Below, piece after piece: positions 48,585 through 61,625 of a stretch of 64,000 bases of DNA. A program made the translations under genes and the position numbers. The first letter of the stretch is position 1. Every line of letters starts with the position of its first letter. Under the pieces are notes generated by a model that did not search any database, was not told the origin of the DNA, and worked only from the letters and a program-made list of their open reading frames with translations. This DNA comes from Penicillium oxalicum (taxonomy: Eukaryota; Ascomycota; Eurotiomycetes; Eurotiales; Aspergillaceae), in assembly GCF_001723175.1 (NCBI RefSeq), contig NC_064653.1, positions 682,001 to 746,000 on the forward strand, given 5' to 3'.

Positions 48585-51075
48585 TCAGTAAGCCTCATAG
48601 TCGTCAGTCCATCCCGGGTCGCTACCAGCAACACGAATCATTTGACCCGGATGCGGCCCATCTGGGCTCACACTGCGGATACCCTTGGACTTCTTTCCTG
48701 CCAAATCGGTGGCCTCCTCGGCTGCGAATCGCTTACCCTGTGCTGCCCGCAGCTTCGAGTAATAGACCTCGCTGGCATCGACATCGGACTCGGACCCATC
48801 GTCAAAAGTCTCCCAGTTCTCAGACCCAGAGTTCGCGGTGATGACCGTGGATGAATTGGAGATCTGGCGGAGGGCAGGCGGAGGGGGTGCCTGGGATAGA
48901 TAGGGGTTGACTCGTGGATAGTTTTGGAACGACGAATTCAAAGAGGATTGGGAGGAGATAGATGACTGGGAGAATCCAGTCGATCGGTGGTTGGACATTA
49001 CCGAGGCGCTCATGAAAGATCGTTGACGATCATCATACACGTCCTCGGGGCTGACAGGCCGGACAAAGGCAGAAGACATTGCGCTATTGCAACGCGGCGG
49101 ATCGATGCTGTAATTGCCACGGTCCTTTGCTTCCACAGTCAATGCTCGCATTCTCGGAGGAGGCCCGCGAGGAGGCGGCATCTTGCCATTGATCGTGCTG
49201 GACGAGTAGGAGCCGGGTCCGGTGCGGCGCTCAGGGGAAGTAGTGCCATATGGTACGTTGCTCAAGGGAGCTCGTGCAGGAAGCTTGGAAGGTGATCGTG
49301 CTCCGGCACGACTGGCTGCAGAATATCCAATGGTATTGTGCTTCACAGGCACACCACTGGTCGGGGTCTTCGTGGCAGATCGGGGAGGTGGTGGTCCGCG
49401 TAGAGAACTTCCGGGGCGAGATACAGGATCACGTTTAATTGAGTTGGTAACGGACTTGGTCGTAGATGGAGGTGCAGAGGGAGTCTTGGAGCGAGGAGGT
49501 GGCTTGGAGACAACTGGAGTTAAGTTGTCGAGATAACGCTCGCCATGGACCAAGAAGGGTCGACCGAATTCATCTTCCCAGTGCTCCAGCTCCTTTCTCA
49601 ACTCACTCTCAACCTTGGGCAACTCCTTTGCAATTCGCTTACGCATCTTCTCCTCGCGTAGCAGCTTGCCAGGGTCACGCTTTTCACCCTTATTTCCTCG
49701 GCCCATCAGTCGAGAGGCATCTTGACTTGACGCGGAAAGCGCCTGCTTGTCAGCTAGGATGCTGCGATGCTTTTCAATCAGCTCAAGTGTGGGCGCACGC
49801 TGCTCCTTGAGTGTCTCGAGGCGGGCGATCTCAGCCTCGTGGGCTTCGAGCAGAGCATCGCTACAGACGTCTGAGAAGGCCGGGGTGAAGTCCAGCATTT
49901 CTTCCTCTGAAAAGAAAAGGCTATCCCACAACTCTTGAAGTCGACAGCGTGCATCTTCCACGAACAAATGTAGATTTTGTCGCTTCAGCTCATTCAGACG
50001 AGCCAGTTCTTCTTCGAATTCGTTGATCGTGCGCAGTCCGCAGCCTCGGTTGGCAGAGAGGAATGCCTTGCGATCGGCCTCTTCCACTCCAAATCTCTCC
50101 CATAGGCTTTCGACATTCGTGCGGAGCTCCTTGATCTTGCGCTCGCGTCCCTTTTTCTCTTCGACCAACTTATCGCGTCTCGCAATCAAGTTGGTTAAAT
50201 CGGTCTCGTGAAGTCCAAGCTGTTCTGGCGATTCCCGATAGTGCCGAACGATGTTTGAATCGGTCTGCACCTGAGGGGTTCCAAGCTCCGCCCAGAGCTT
50301 GATAATCTCCTCTGAAATTGATTGCACAAGTGTAATACGGCGGTGGTATTCCTCATACACGCGCGAGAACTCCGAATCCAGCGCGGTCACGTATGCAGGA
50401 GAAAGGTCGAAGCTGGGGGGAATAACTGCACCCGGGGTTGTCGGAGGTAATTCGATTTGTAGGAAGGTAGTTTCGAGGTGGGATGAATATGATTCGAGCG
50501 CGGCAACCAGTTCTGCAGAGAATTAGCATTAACAAACGATCAGCACACGTGCAGCCGATTAGACTCACTCTTGACCTGGTCAAATCGCTCGCGATGCAAC
50601 TTTGCCATGGCGTCATTTTTTTCGCGCAAAAACGCGATGCATCGGTTCAAAGGGTATGTGACGCGAAGATCGTCGCGATTCAGTTCGTATTGTCCGTTGG
50701 CTCGCTCATCACCTAAGGAGGCCTCCATTTGCGAGATGGCGGTGATGAGACGCTGTGCTTCTTGTGTCATCTTGTCTTTCTCTCTGCAGATTGTGCGCTG
50801 TTAGTCACGGTTGCGCCGGTTAGGATTCGCTCAAAAGGGCGACTGACTCGTCAACAAGCTTGAGATGGTTATTCAGTGTTTCTGACAGGGCATTAAACAA
50901 CTTTATCCATTAGCAATTGAAATTCCTCAGAGTGATAATGGGTATTGGATGTACATACTTCTGACTCGCGCGATTCACGCTCGTGAGCTGGAACCCCAAT
51001 CTGGTCAAAGATGCCATGGAGCTGGTCGACGATGTTGTTGACCTGTGTGGTCAAATAGCTTGTATCGACGGCCAT
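48585..51075 (-). CDS. ase1: Microtubule cross-linker Ase1/PRC1/MAP65
   Basis: Bundles antiparallel microtubules in the spindle midzone during anaphase. Four exons, 51075-50959, 50900-50848, 50783-50569 and 50512-48585, encode 770 residues. The first three exons (MAVDTSYLTTQVNNIVDQLH, LFNALSETLNNHLKLVDE, EKDKMTQEAQRLITAIS) give the N-terminal dimerisation rod. The conserved MAP65 microtubule-binding block lies at about 295-390 (ELARLNELKRQNLHLF, LQELWDSLFFSEEE, LEAHEAEIARLE). The C-terminal 270 residues are basic, Ser/Pro-rich and disordered, with many possible Cdk sites (SP/TP). Introns are 58, 64 and 56 bp; the first ends in an AAG acceptor. The gene diverges from CSN5 by 610 bp. Confidence 0.93.
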
Positions 51076-51685
51076 GGCTTCAAAAGGCCGCGATCAGCGA
51101 CAGAAGTACCGTTGCTATGCAAGAGATTCCAAGGTCTTTCCAAGCTCCGATTTCAAGGTGGCCAAGTCGTTGATGGCTAGTCCAGAGAGATCGACGTTGG
51201 CAGCTCGAGGCGCAATTTGTCCGGCGCACGTCGCGAACCAAAACATAAAAAAAAATAACAAACGAAGGTGATGAAAGTGGTCTGTTTAGTTAGAAGACAG
51301 GTGCCGGTCGGGGAACGCGGAGCCCGGGGGTCGTGTTTATGGGGGGGAAGGACGAGCGCACAGGCTGGATCGCAAACAGGATCAATCTTTGGCAGCCCTG
51401 ATTGTTTGGAGCAGACGGTCTCCAAGGGCAACGACTGACTCAGCAGACTCACCACCTACCGTAAATGGATACTGCCCCCCTATCGGCCCCACCGCTTATC
51501 TCCCCGCTTCAATCACTCGATGATGAAGCTGTCTGGACTCTTGAAATGCCCGTGCAGCTCTCCGCAATATTGTGCTCTACTGAACCAAACAAGCCCAGAT
51601 CCACAAATATCGATTCCCATCTGCCTTGCTCAAGTTTTGCATTGGTCTTTTGAAGTGTTCATAGATACGCACTTTTCCCAGCACA
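51076..51685. promoter_or_regulatory. Divergent promoter region, Ase1 / CSN5
   Basis: No gene. It holds an A-run near 51248-51256 and a G-run near 51340-51349. Only short spurious frames are present. Confidence 0.5.
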
Positions 51686-52757
51686 ATGCAGGCTGCACAG
51701 CAGTCCTGGGGTAAGCTTTCTCTCATTCCTTCGTCGGGCCATCAGGCACAGCTCCATGCTAACCGCTGCGTGCACGCCAGAGTTTGGAAATGCCATCAGT
51801 GTGTTTGACCCACAAAAAGATGCTCTATATCAATATGACGAAGCCACCCAAAAACGACTAAATGCCGAGCGACCTTGGGCATCGGATCCCTATTACTTCA
51901 AATCCGTCCGCATCTCTGCGGTAGCGCTCCTCAAGATGGTGATGCACGCCCGCTCGGGTGGATCTCTCGAAGTCATGGGCTTGATGCAAGGCTACATCCT
52001 GCCCAGCACATTTGTTGTGACCGATGCATTCCGATTGCCTGTCGAAGGAACCGAGACCCGAGTGAATGCCCAAGACGAGGCCAACGAATACATGGTGTCA
52101 TATCTACAATCGTGCCGAGACGCAGGGCGGATGGAAAATGCTGTTGGCTGGTACCACAGCCACCCAGGATACGGGTGTTGGCTCTCCGGTATAGACGTGG
52201 CGACCCAACAGACCCAACAGATGACCGGTCCGTTCGTGGCTGTTGTCATTGACCCCGAGCGAACAATCTCAGCTGGACGTGTGGAGATCGGTGCGTTCCG
52301 CACATTCCCACTCGACTTCATGCCATCAAAAGAGACACAAGAAGACGACGAATACCAGACTATTCCTCTCGGCAAGGCGGAGGATTTCGGCGCGCACGCC
52401 AACCAATACTACTCACTTGAAACGACACACTACAAGAGCACGCTAGACGCTGAAATTCTGTCTTTGCTCTGGAATAAGTACTGGGTCGCAACTCTTAGCC
52501 AAAGTCCACTCTTCACATCCCGCGACTTTGGCAGCAAGCAAATGATGGACCTCAGCCAAAAGGTGCGTAAGGCAGCACGAGTCATCGAAACCAGTGGCCC
52601 TCGAGGTGGCTCTGCGACAGCAAAAGACCAGCAATTGGAAAAGGTTGTTCGCGGGGGACAACGTATTGTGTCGGAAGAAGTCAAAGGGCTTTTGGCTTCA
52701 GAGGTCAAAATGAAGCTTTTCCAGGACATCGCGAATGGTTCCCCCTCACAAGCTTGA
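51686..52757 (+). CDS. csnE: COP9 signalosome subunit 5 (JAMM deneddylase)
   Basis: Catalytic subunit of the COP9 signalosome, which removes Nedd8/Rub1 from cullins. Two exons, 51686-51710 and 51781-52757, encode 333 residues beginning MQAAQQSWE. The JAMM metal site is complete: Glu72, then GWYHSHPGYGCWLSGID with His134, His136, Ser144 and Asp147. The flanks IDPERTISAGRVEIGAFR and the C-terminal helices (KYWVATLSQSPL) match the CSN5 family, and length is normal for the Aspergillus CsnE group. The first exon contributes only eight codons. An in-frame ATG at 51756, inside the intron branch region, could start an unspliced form (see findings). Confidence 0.96.
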
Positions 52758-54270
52758 GATAGCCTATGCGCATAGAATCAAAGCAGATGCCTTGCATCCT
52801 TCGAATGTAAAGAAGGGCCAGACTCATTCTGTACCTGCGTTTTCCACATGTAATCAAAGATTTGTAATGAACTGTAGACCAGCAAATGCGATGAGGCAAG
52901 TCAAGTCTGCCCAGAGCATTGATTATCACGAGATGAAACCAAGCCTACAGCCACAGGTCATCTAGCAGCTGGTCATTTGAGTGCTAAATAGGCATAGAAT
53001 CTACGCGACCAAAGAATCTGTCAAGGCTATGAAGGAAATCACTCCCGTCTTAGAACTAAGGAACAAAGGGGTCAGCCTAGTCCGGCACATCCAGTTTCGA
53101 ACGGCGGCATATCAATGCAGAGTTGTACGAAGACATGATCGGCGTATACAATATACGCTACGCATTTATCGTGGCGAGAAAAGGAGTACTTTTGAACTCA
53201 AAAAGACCGCAACGGAAGAAAGAAAACAAAGCCCATGGCCACCCAGTGGCTAGAAAAGGCAGACAAAGGCCTGTAAATGCAACATAAATACAAAGCTGGT
53301 ACATGTGGAATTGTAGAGATACCGGAGTTCGAACAGGAAGATCGGTCTTGATAAAAGGCTCGAGGAGGAGCCGATGCTTCTCAGCTAGTCATTTGAGGTG
53401 GACATGGAAGAATGAACAAAAACGCGCAGAGATAATTCGCAGATGAAGCGTGAGGGTATCGGCTAATATTGCAAAAAGCTTGTTTTCATACGTAATCGAG
53501 AACTGTCGCATCAACATTAATAGGAAAGCCAGTGACGTGATTCGTGAGGAGGGAGCTTCGCTGTCTGACCGTACGCCTCGAAGGGAGGGTTGGCCGTGAA
53601 GGGCAGCGCTGGCATGAGTCGCAACCCGAAGCCAAGTCAACACAAAGACTCCCGGGCAGAAGTGCCGGAGTTTGATGGCGGGAAATGCGATGTGCTCGTG
53701 CGCACTAGCATGTCTTTGGCACGGTCGCATCGGCCGGCGAACCCCAGAAGGGAGCCACCATGCATGGTCACTCATGCTAGTCGCGGGGTTGCGAGGGCTA
53801 GATGCTCGTAATGACAGGCATTACGCAGCCACGAGCTGTCATTGGCGCAATTCAGGCGCAAAGAGCTGTGGCGCTGCAACCCCCACGATCCTTAAGCGAT
53901 CGTGCCCGCCCGGCGACCCAAGCTTCGACGGGGATGTCTCCGCCACACGCTTAGAGGAATCCAGACTCAGACAGCAATCTACGGGGGAAAAACCAAAATG
54001 AGTTAGTCTTCACTTTCCCACAAAATTCGAGGCAGTATCTTGGTCGTCATCGCCGAGTAGAAAGACACAGAAAGGAAAAATCAAAAAAAAAAGAGCAGAA
54101 AAGAAAACGGAGGCACGTCAGGGAGAGGGAACCAGACGCCCCTCAAGTTGGGGGCCGAATCAGTGAAACGCCAGATCCTCCAGTCAAAACTCACGCCTTC
54201 GAGGATCACAAAACAGGGAATAAGGGAATGAGAAAACGCGAAAAATGGACCAACAGTGCCAGTAAAGCAG
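52758..54270. other. Convergent intergenic region, CSN5 / RasGEF
   Basis: About 1.5 kb. No gene is supported, though short ORFs occur on both strands near 53389-54001. An A-rich tract lies near 54074-54115, just beyond the RasGEF stop. Confidence 0.5.
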
Positions 54271-57200
54271 TCAACGCAATACAGCGACTGTGCTTGCGAA
54301 GAGCAACGAGTTCTTATCCCGGAGCGCTTGTTCGGCATACCTTGCAATCTTTTCGTCCTCACGTTCTCTAGGCTCAATCTCAAGACTTCGGTCGTACATG
54401 TCGTGGACATCACCTGCTGCCTGCAAGTTGCTGAGAATGTAGTCCTGCAGCTCAGGGACAGGTTGAAGGAGATAAGGAACGTTTTGATACTGCTGAATGT
54501 CTCGGATGACCTCAGCGGTCTTTGCTCGCTTATTGAAGTTAATCAATTCAGATGGCGTGAGTGAGGGAATGCCATCCTCGATGAAAGTCAAATCCGTGAG
54601 GTAGACACCTGGTATACGCGTAAGTCTTCATGTAATCATGTTTGGCTCCCAACGAGAGAGCGGAATCCAGCCACGCAGCGGTGACTTATTGCGGACAATC
54701 TTACCGAAAAATGGAATACAAGGCGGATTGGCAAGATGTAAAGTTTCGCGGTATTCGCCAAAGTTCTTCGTACTGGCCATGAGGCGCCGCATCTGCTCCA
54801 AAACGGTCGATGTGCGCCCACTGACTTGTCCCCAGGTTCGACCTAAACGATGGATTGGAGCAGTTCCTAAGGCGGAGATGATGGAAGTGAGTGTGGAATA
54901 GTTGTTTAGTGCCCGACATTTCTAAAAATCGACTGGTTAACAGCAATCCGTGGGGTTGGGCGAGGGGACAGACGTCACTTACATCGGCAACATTGACAAA
55001 GTGCTTGATCACAACGACGCGCTTCTTGACGTCGCTCTGGGTGAGGATCATCTCCGCAACCCAATTTGTCAGTTGATTGGAATGGAGAATCAGGGCCTTG
55101 ACGTTCGTGGCCGGCTCTGGCTCGTCCGGTCCGACCTTTTTCTGCCAGGTTTTGTTCAAGCACTCCGTGGGCCGGATCTTGGAGTACAGTCGGGACTCGA
55201 TGATGGTCAGTTGGCGAGCAAATTCGATGGGATCAATGTCCAAGAACTTCAACTTTTTCATGTTCTTTGGTATGATTGGCGTGGGTGCAGCTGTATTCTG
55301 AGTGGGAACCAGACGTTTCACAGAATTGTCCTGTCCCCGAAGCCTTTGCTCAATGACCGCAAGGAGGGTGGGTGCTCCAGGTGTCTTTGTGGTGGCAATG
55401 GAGTCCCTTGTAAAGGCGTGGACACGACGTAGGAGATCCATATTCGTCTCGTCATTCGACTCCATCCAGAAATGGTCGAACCAGCTTTTCAAAATGTTGA
55501 CTACTCGGAAGCGAATGGGCTTCTGCTTGCGGTCAATCCACATTTGCATATCATCTGAGTTGAGACCAAATGGAGGCTGAATGTTGAAGCGTTGCACCAG
55601 CATTTCAAAGAGTTCTGCGGCAGTGGTAAAGGAGCGATAGGTGAGAAGGAAGGTGTTGTTGAAGGATGCATCCAGCTTGTCGTGGCGAGTGAGATGCTCC
55701 ACCAAACCCGCCAATGTTCCGCACTTGAGCAGCGGAACATCGGCCTTGGTATCATAGAACACTTCGCCTTCGTGATCCATCTTGAGGAACCAGGGTGTTT
55801 CTTCCGGTTCCCGAACGGGCTCCCGAACGGCTGGCTCCCGCGTCACGGAGGAAGGAGGGGCCTGTCCGAAGAATCGCTGAGCCTTGTCCATGTTGCGACG
55901 TACCTTGTCACCACCCAAGGCATACGATGAGGGGATTCCAATCGACTCGTTTGCAACCTTCGCTTGAGACTCACTGCGAGCATGAGCGCCCCGGTTGAGC
56001 GATTCATCCTCTTCATCCAGACGGCTTTCGCTACGCAGTGCGTCTGACTGGTCGTCCGGTATCTGCTCTAAGAGCAGAGACAGTGAGAATCCGATCTGGG
56101 AGACGAAGTTCTCCAGTTGCTTGGCTACCATCCGCACCGCTGTGAGTCGGTCATCAAGAGAGTCGCCACGCAACTCCGCCCATTCATCGGATAGAGGAGC
56201 GGAGACTGCTTGACAGCTAAGTATAAAGTCACCAATTCCATCATAGACTCGCTGCTTCTGCAGACTGAAGTCAACAAGCTGTGGATTCTGGAAGCTGGTT
56301 CCCAATGGGACGAGGTTAATCGATTCAATGGTGGAGATCCATGGCCGGAATTGCTCAGTGACCTTGATCGCCGCCGCTGAAATGGCGTCCGCGAGCTGGC
56401 TATGTTCGGCAGGTGTCACAATCTTTTTGTCAAGGCCCAGCTTTTCTTCCAATCGACGGATGCTCCCGACGAATGACCGTCGCTGAACATCAATGTGGTC
56501 CAATAGTGCCGGATCCAGAGAAACTGAAGACTCGGGTCGTGAATCGTTATGATCGGGGACCAGGAATGATGTTGGCCCGGACGAATCGAGAGCAACGCCG
56601 TTGTTTTGCCAACTGCCACCACGGCTACTGCCACTGACAAATCCAGGAACGATACGGCTGATGCTTTCACCTCGCTGCTGTCGTGCGACATCCACATAGC
56701 CATAAACTCCCTGCATGACGCCATCCGCTTCCTGGAGGCACTTGTTGACCGAGTCAGGGCCCGGCCAATCTGCAGCAGCGATGTGTGAGGAGAGAACCAG
56801 TTTAGAAAACTTGGACATCATATCACGGAAGTAGGGGTACAGCGCCTTGTTCGTCGAAATGATGGATGGGTTTCCTGAGTGATTGTCGGTGGTGTCCGAA
56901 CCCGCCGCCAGCAGCATGCGCAGATGGTCGGAGATATCTTCAGCTCGTCGGACATATTCAGATCGGTCACGCGCGAACAGCGCCTGTCGGTAGGCTTCTA
57001 CCGCATGCCGCATGTTGTCAACCAGAAGGGGCCATGTTACCGGAGGTGACAAGCCGTCATCGACAAAGTGCCGAGGTGTGCCAGAGGAAATGGATGGTCT
57101 TGCAAAGCTCTCAGTGATGGACGTGTTGGCGCTGGTCGTTGTACCACTACTGAAAGTGCCGTGGCTTCGCAAGGAGGAGTGCTGTGTGAATTCCTTCGAG

Positions 57201-58141
57201 GCTGGCGTGTGAAGTGAGTCCATGGACGTGGCGGGCGATACGCCATCCATGAATGACTGTCGACGACGGGACATTGAATCCTGGGAAGCAAGCATCAACG
57301 ACTCGCCTTCCGCTTCCGATGCGGAGCCATCGTAATCATCCTCGTCCCGCTCAAATCCGCGCGCCATCAGCTCTGGCGGCGGGCGGGTCTGATCGGGGAC
57401 AAAGAAATTCGTCCGGTCTCGAGGGCCGGTCTCGTTGGCGGCGGGGTTCTCAAAGGGCAACTCCATGGTGGAGTACCCTGTTAGAGTGTTGAAGTAGAAC
57501 AGGCGCCCATCCGGGGTCGCCTGCGGGATCCAGAATGCCGCTTCTTCCTGCTCGTTTACGGCCCCAGCGCCGCCTTCGCCAGGGAGGTCGGATTGCGATT
57601 CATAGGGATGAGCATCAGAGTCCAGCTCTTCATCCCCCGCCCGGCCGTTGGTGCCATCGTCTTCAACACCGGATTCTGCGCTTAATTCCGTCTCGTGCTG
57701 GCCGTGCGCCATTTGCTCGCCGAACTCGTCGGCCTCGGTGATGATGGTACAATAATTGCTGGGGAACCACCCGCGAGTGTTGTCGATCACGCCATCCCAC
57801 CAGCCGGTCTCGAGTTGATTGAGGACCTGAATGATATCTCCACGGCGAAAGCTCAAGCTGGTATGGTCATCGGCATCATAGTCATACATGGCCCGCACAA
57901 ACAGCGCGGGCGGTTCGGGGCTGACCGCATATCCGGTCGCCATCTTTCTGCCCCGAGGAGAGGAAATCGATTCGGTGGAATGAAGAGACACGCTTGAGCC
58001 CCTGAGCCGGTGACGAGCGGCGGCAGTTGGGGTGGCAGTTTGGTCGTCGGTGAGTTCGAACGTGGTCGCAAAAGCTCCAGCTTTGGAGGCCGGGACCGAT
58101 CCCGTGTGGACAGCCAAGTCTGCCGCGCGGAAGTCGATCAT
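54271..58141 (-). CDS. SH3-domain Ras guanine-nucleotide exchange factor (Cdc25 type)
   Basis: Activates Ras by GDP release. Three exons, 58141-54983, 54921-54705 and 54608-54271, encode 1237 residues. Domains in order: SH3 at about 79-136 (ALFVRAMYDYDADDHTSLSF, GWWDGV, GWFPSNY); a WW-like segment at 203-230 (FWIPQATPDGRLFYFNTLTG); a long coiled and disordered middle; RasGEF N-terminal domain at about 785-915 (LLTYRSFTTAAELFEMLV); catalytic RasGEF domain at about 966-1190 (LDIDPIEFARQL, RVVVIKHFVNVAD, CRALNNYSTLTSIISAL, PPCIPFFGVYLTDLTFIEDG). This matches the filamentous-fungal Cdc25/Bud5-like RasGEF layout. Introns are 61 and 96 bp and lie within the catalytic domain; skipping them would break the conserved helices. 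Confidence 0.94.
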
Positions 58142-60494
58142 TTAAGGAGGGTCGCTGGCGGCGGCAGCGAGAAAGGACACCCTCACGTAGGAAGCGACCG
58201 CGCCGTGACGGAGGGAGGGGGGTGGGGGGGGCGTGGGTCCTGCCACGAGGTAGAATAGGTGTAAGGACTGTGTTCGTAGAAGATGCGCTGACCAGAACTT
58301 TCGGGATCTGCCTAGGAACGTCCGTAGCTCATGACTATGACTATTCTTGAGGGGGGTAGGGTGGATGGTTCAAGCGATTGAGGGGCGCGGGTGGGTGATT
58401 TTGTCCGCCTCAATTTCCCCGGGGACGATGATTTCGGGCTAGTTGAAAGAAGACCAAGAAGCACAGCCGTAGCGAGTGAGATCAGAGGGCGAAGGTCGAG
58501 TCCGACATGATGGTTTGCTCAGGGGGGGGGAGGGAAGAAACAATTCGATGGGAGGTGGGAAAAGAGGCTGTCCGTGGTCCAGTCATGGAGAGGAGGGGGT
58601 GAGCAGAGCGCATCTGAGTGGAGGTGGACGGATAAGGCGTCTGCTCCGTGGACTTCGTTCTGGCCCTGTATGACTGTCACACGCCATAGAGTCAATACAC
58701 GCCCGATCCACTGTCAATGCCGAGACGGGTCTCTCCTGTGACGCTCGCTTACACCTTTTTATTACAGTCCTGTACGACCAGCAAAGGATGCACCGCGACT
58801 CTGGTTCTCTTCCCCCAGGAGTGAACAGACAATGTCTCTTTCAAGGAACTCCAGTACAGAGACGTAACAAGACATATCTGAGGGGGGGAAACATAGCAAT
58901 TCAATCAAGCGGTGTGGAGCTCCAGAGGGGAAGAGCGGTATGGTTCTTGTTTCAACCTTCGGTATCAGCGTACCTACATATAAGAACGACACAGCCTCTC
59001 TCCTAGTTGAGGACTGTCCAGCTCGGTGGTCACGTAGCTACCATGACACAACAATTCCCCTGTTCTGGAATTTTCCCAGGTGTCCTGCGAAAATATCCAC
59101 TCGGTATGTAGCAGTATGTAGCTGGTCGCTAATATCAAGCACGTCAAGAGAGGCGTCGTTACAAAAGTTATGTGAAAGTACCCTACGGGGTCAGCAATCG
59201 AGACACGCATGGTGTTTGGAGATCCACCCTCATTCCAAAAGAACGGTTCCATGAGCCAACAAACTTTGACTCTCTCAATATCTGTTTGCTTGGCCGGAAG
59301 AACTTTACTTTCTCCTCGAGTTTAGATATGGCTCGCCTACCATTGTCGAAGGCGGACAAAGAACGCGTCGCAAAACAGAACGCCGAGCATCTGATATAGC
59401 TTCGGGGGGTTGCATTCGAACCAAGCAGGACGCCCTCGGCGGATAACTAATAGATCCCTACTAAGTTTTCTACTTCTGAACAGCTACGGTATAGGATAGA
59501 GGCTATTTTTCATTTGGCGATGAGCCTGGGACTGAGATATCGCAAAACTTGTCCAAAGTGGTCTTGATGGGTTTCTGGACTAGAAACCTTTCGGCTACGG
59601 GACGTTCCTAAAGGATAGAAAAAGGTGGAGTGATCTATTGCACAAGTATGTGCCGGATTCTACCAGGGCTCGCAAATCTCCGAATTTGGACGAGAGAGGA
59701 TTGAATTTTGGGGATTGAATACCAGTTTTGGATTGAGCGTGCCAAATAAGGCGCTCGATTAGTATGAAAGTGAGCTACTCGTCCGCTGATCCTTGCACAG
59801 GAATAGCGACGAGCGACATTGTTTCCGACCAAGTGTTACAGTTCGGTATTGCCAGCTCGTCTCCCTGTCTGGCATGAATGTGCTCCTTTGCGGGCATAAA
59901 TAGGCATGTCTTCCCAATCGTCAGGGATGTTGGAATCCAACCTACATAGTCGAGTCTGGTCGATAGGAACGTACGAATGACTCGATATTGAGTATGGCAC
60001 GTCGGGACAATGGCTCCGGGGGAGCTCAGCACCACAGAATCTGTACTGAACTCTCTCCAGCGATACAGTATTACGATGCAAGTACGGAAATAAAACATAG
60101 AAAAAACAAAGAAAAAAAACAAAGAAATCGAGAGGCCGTTGAAAGGCATTTCGAAAATATGATTCTGAAGTATCCTAAAATAGGTGAATTCTTCTGAAGG
60201 AACTCGGACTCCTGCGTCGGAGTGCACCGATGATGACCCATGATCGTCCTAGGCCAATTGATATGAGTTTCAATGGGGATGGTGTGACCCAGCTGCTTTC
60301 CTTCGAAGATCAATCACTATTGAGATAGCACGTACTGTAGTTGGTGGGCAGAGATGACAGGCACTGCTAGTGCCCGCCAGTGGCCAGTCTTTCAGCATTG
60401 GCACTGTAGATCCGGACCTCTCGATGCGCCATGAATCTGATGCCCCATCGAGGCACACGGTCGTGTGTGCATATACGACAATAGATTTGCACAA

Positions 60495-60516
60495 CCCCCC
60501 CCCCCCCCCCCCCCCC
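60495..60516 (+). repeat. Homopolymer run of 22 C
   Basis: Twenty-two consecutive C residues, the longest homopolymer in the window. The exact length may be uncertain in any assembly. Confidence 0.9.
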
Positions 60517-61610
60517 AATCATTCCATCATTCCGCCTGCATGGTAAGTTGGCAACCCCTTCTTCCCCTGGGAACCCTTCTGGGTAGGCGCTCCAGGCCAA
60601 TCTTATTGGACCTCTGCGCTGGAGGGAGCCACCGACGGGATCGCGGAACGCTTTTTTTTTGTCGAGCAGCCTCTCACGTCTACCATGGCACGTTTTCACC
60701 CGAAATTGAGCAGCGAGGCAGCCACCGGTCTCCAATCCTGATTGGCACCGCGCAGGCAGAAGATGCGAACTTGAGCGCCTGCTGCAGCTCAGTCTAAGGA
60801 TTGCCGTGTCACAGACCATCTGCATGTGCCCTCAACCAACAATCCCCCGCGCTTCAGAAGGGGGGGAGGGGGGCTCAGGAGGAGGGAAGTGCGCGAGATG
60901 TCAGATCGAGAAATGTCCTTTGTGGGCCAATGGTCGCTCGTCTTGTTGCCAAAGATGCGATTCCAGTGTGGGTTCGAAACTTCAGTCACGGACTTGCCAG
61001 GGGTAGGATTTGCGCTCATGTGTAATTCCTGCGGACTGTGGCCCCGGGCCACGACGAGTGCCTCACAGGCTCACGACCAGCGCCCGGGATATCTGTGGTG
61101 AAGATGACTCCATGCCATGAATCATCACGATAGGATGCAATCGCAGGCGTTTTTTGTTTCACTATTCGAGTCCAGTGGTGGGGGGGGGAGGCTCGAAATC
61201 AACGGTATCTGAGAAAGAGTGCCGAGCCTCGGGTGGATCGGTCGCGACTCACGATGTTTTAGGAGCCACTGTGAACTTTGTCGAGTGTGAACTCTCAGGC
61301 TCAACATCAAAACCCCATCCATCTCTCACACCCGATTGGAGGACGTCTGATACTTGCCTGCTTCACACCTTGAGGCAGGGATGAAATTTGAGAACAGATC
61401 CTTCAGTACTGTGGTAATTGTCGTACTATGTTTGAGTTCAGTATCCTGCGATTTCGGGTGCGTTCCGTATACATCATTGCACGCTCTAGAGATGGGTTCC
61501 TCATGCGCAGTACAGATGCAGAAGCAATCATCTCCGTCATGTCGATCCATGACAAAATACCTTTTCTTTTTCAATAATGAGGCGACCGTTGACTTTGCGA
61601 CCATAGTCCT

Positions 61611-61625
61611 CCCCCCCCCCCCCCC
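61611..61625 (+). repeat. Homopolymer run of 15 C
   Basis: Fifteen consecutive C residues, followed by A6. Confidence 0.9.

Noticed and set aside
59775..60227. 150-codon minus-strand ORF in the gene-poor region
   Set aside because: It starts at GTG, with a run of Phe from a T-rich tract, and has no recognisable domain or splice partners.
60367..60825. 152-codon minus-strand ORF with a polyglycine run
   Set aside because: The glycines come from the 22-C homopolymer; no other protein-like feature.
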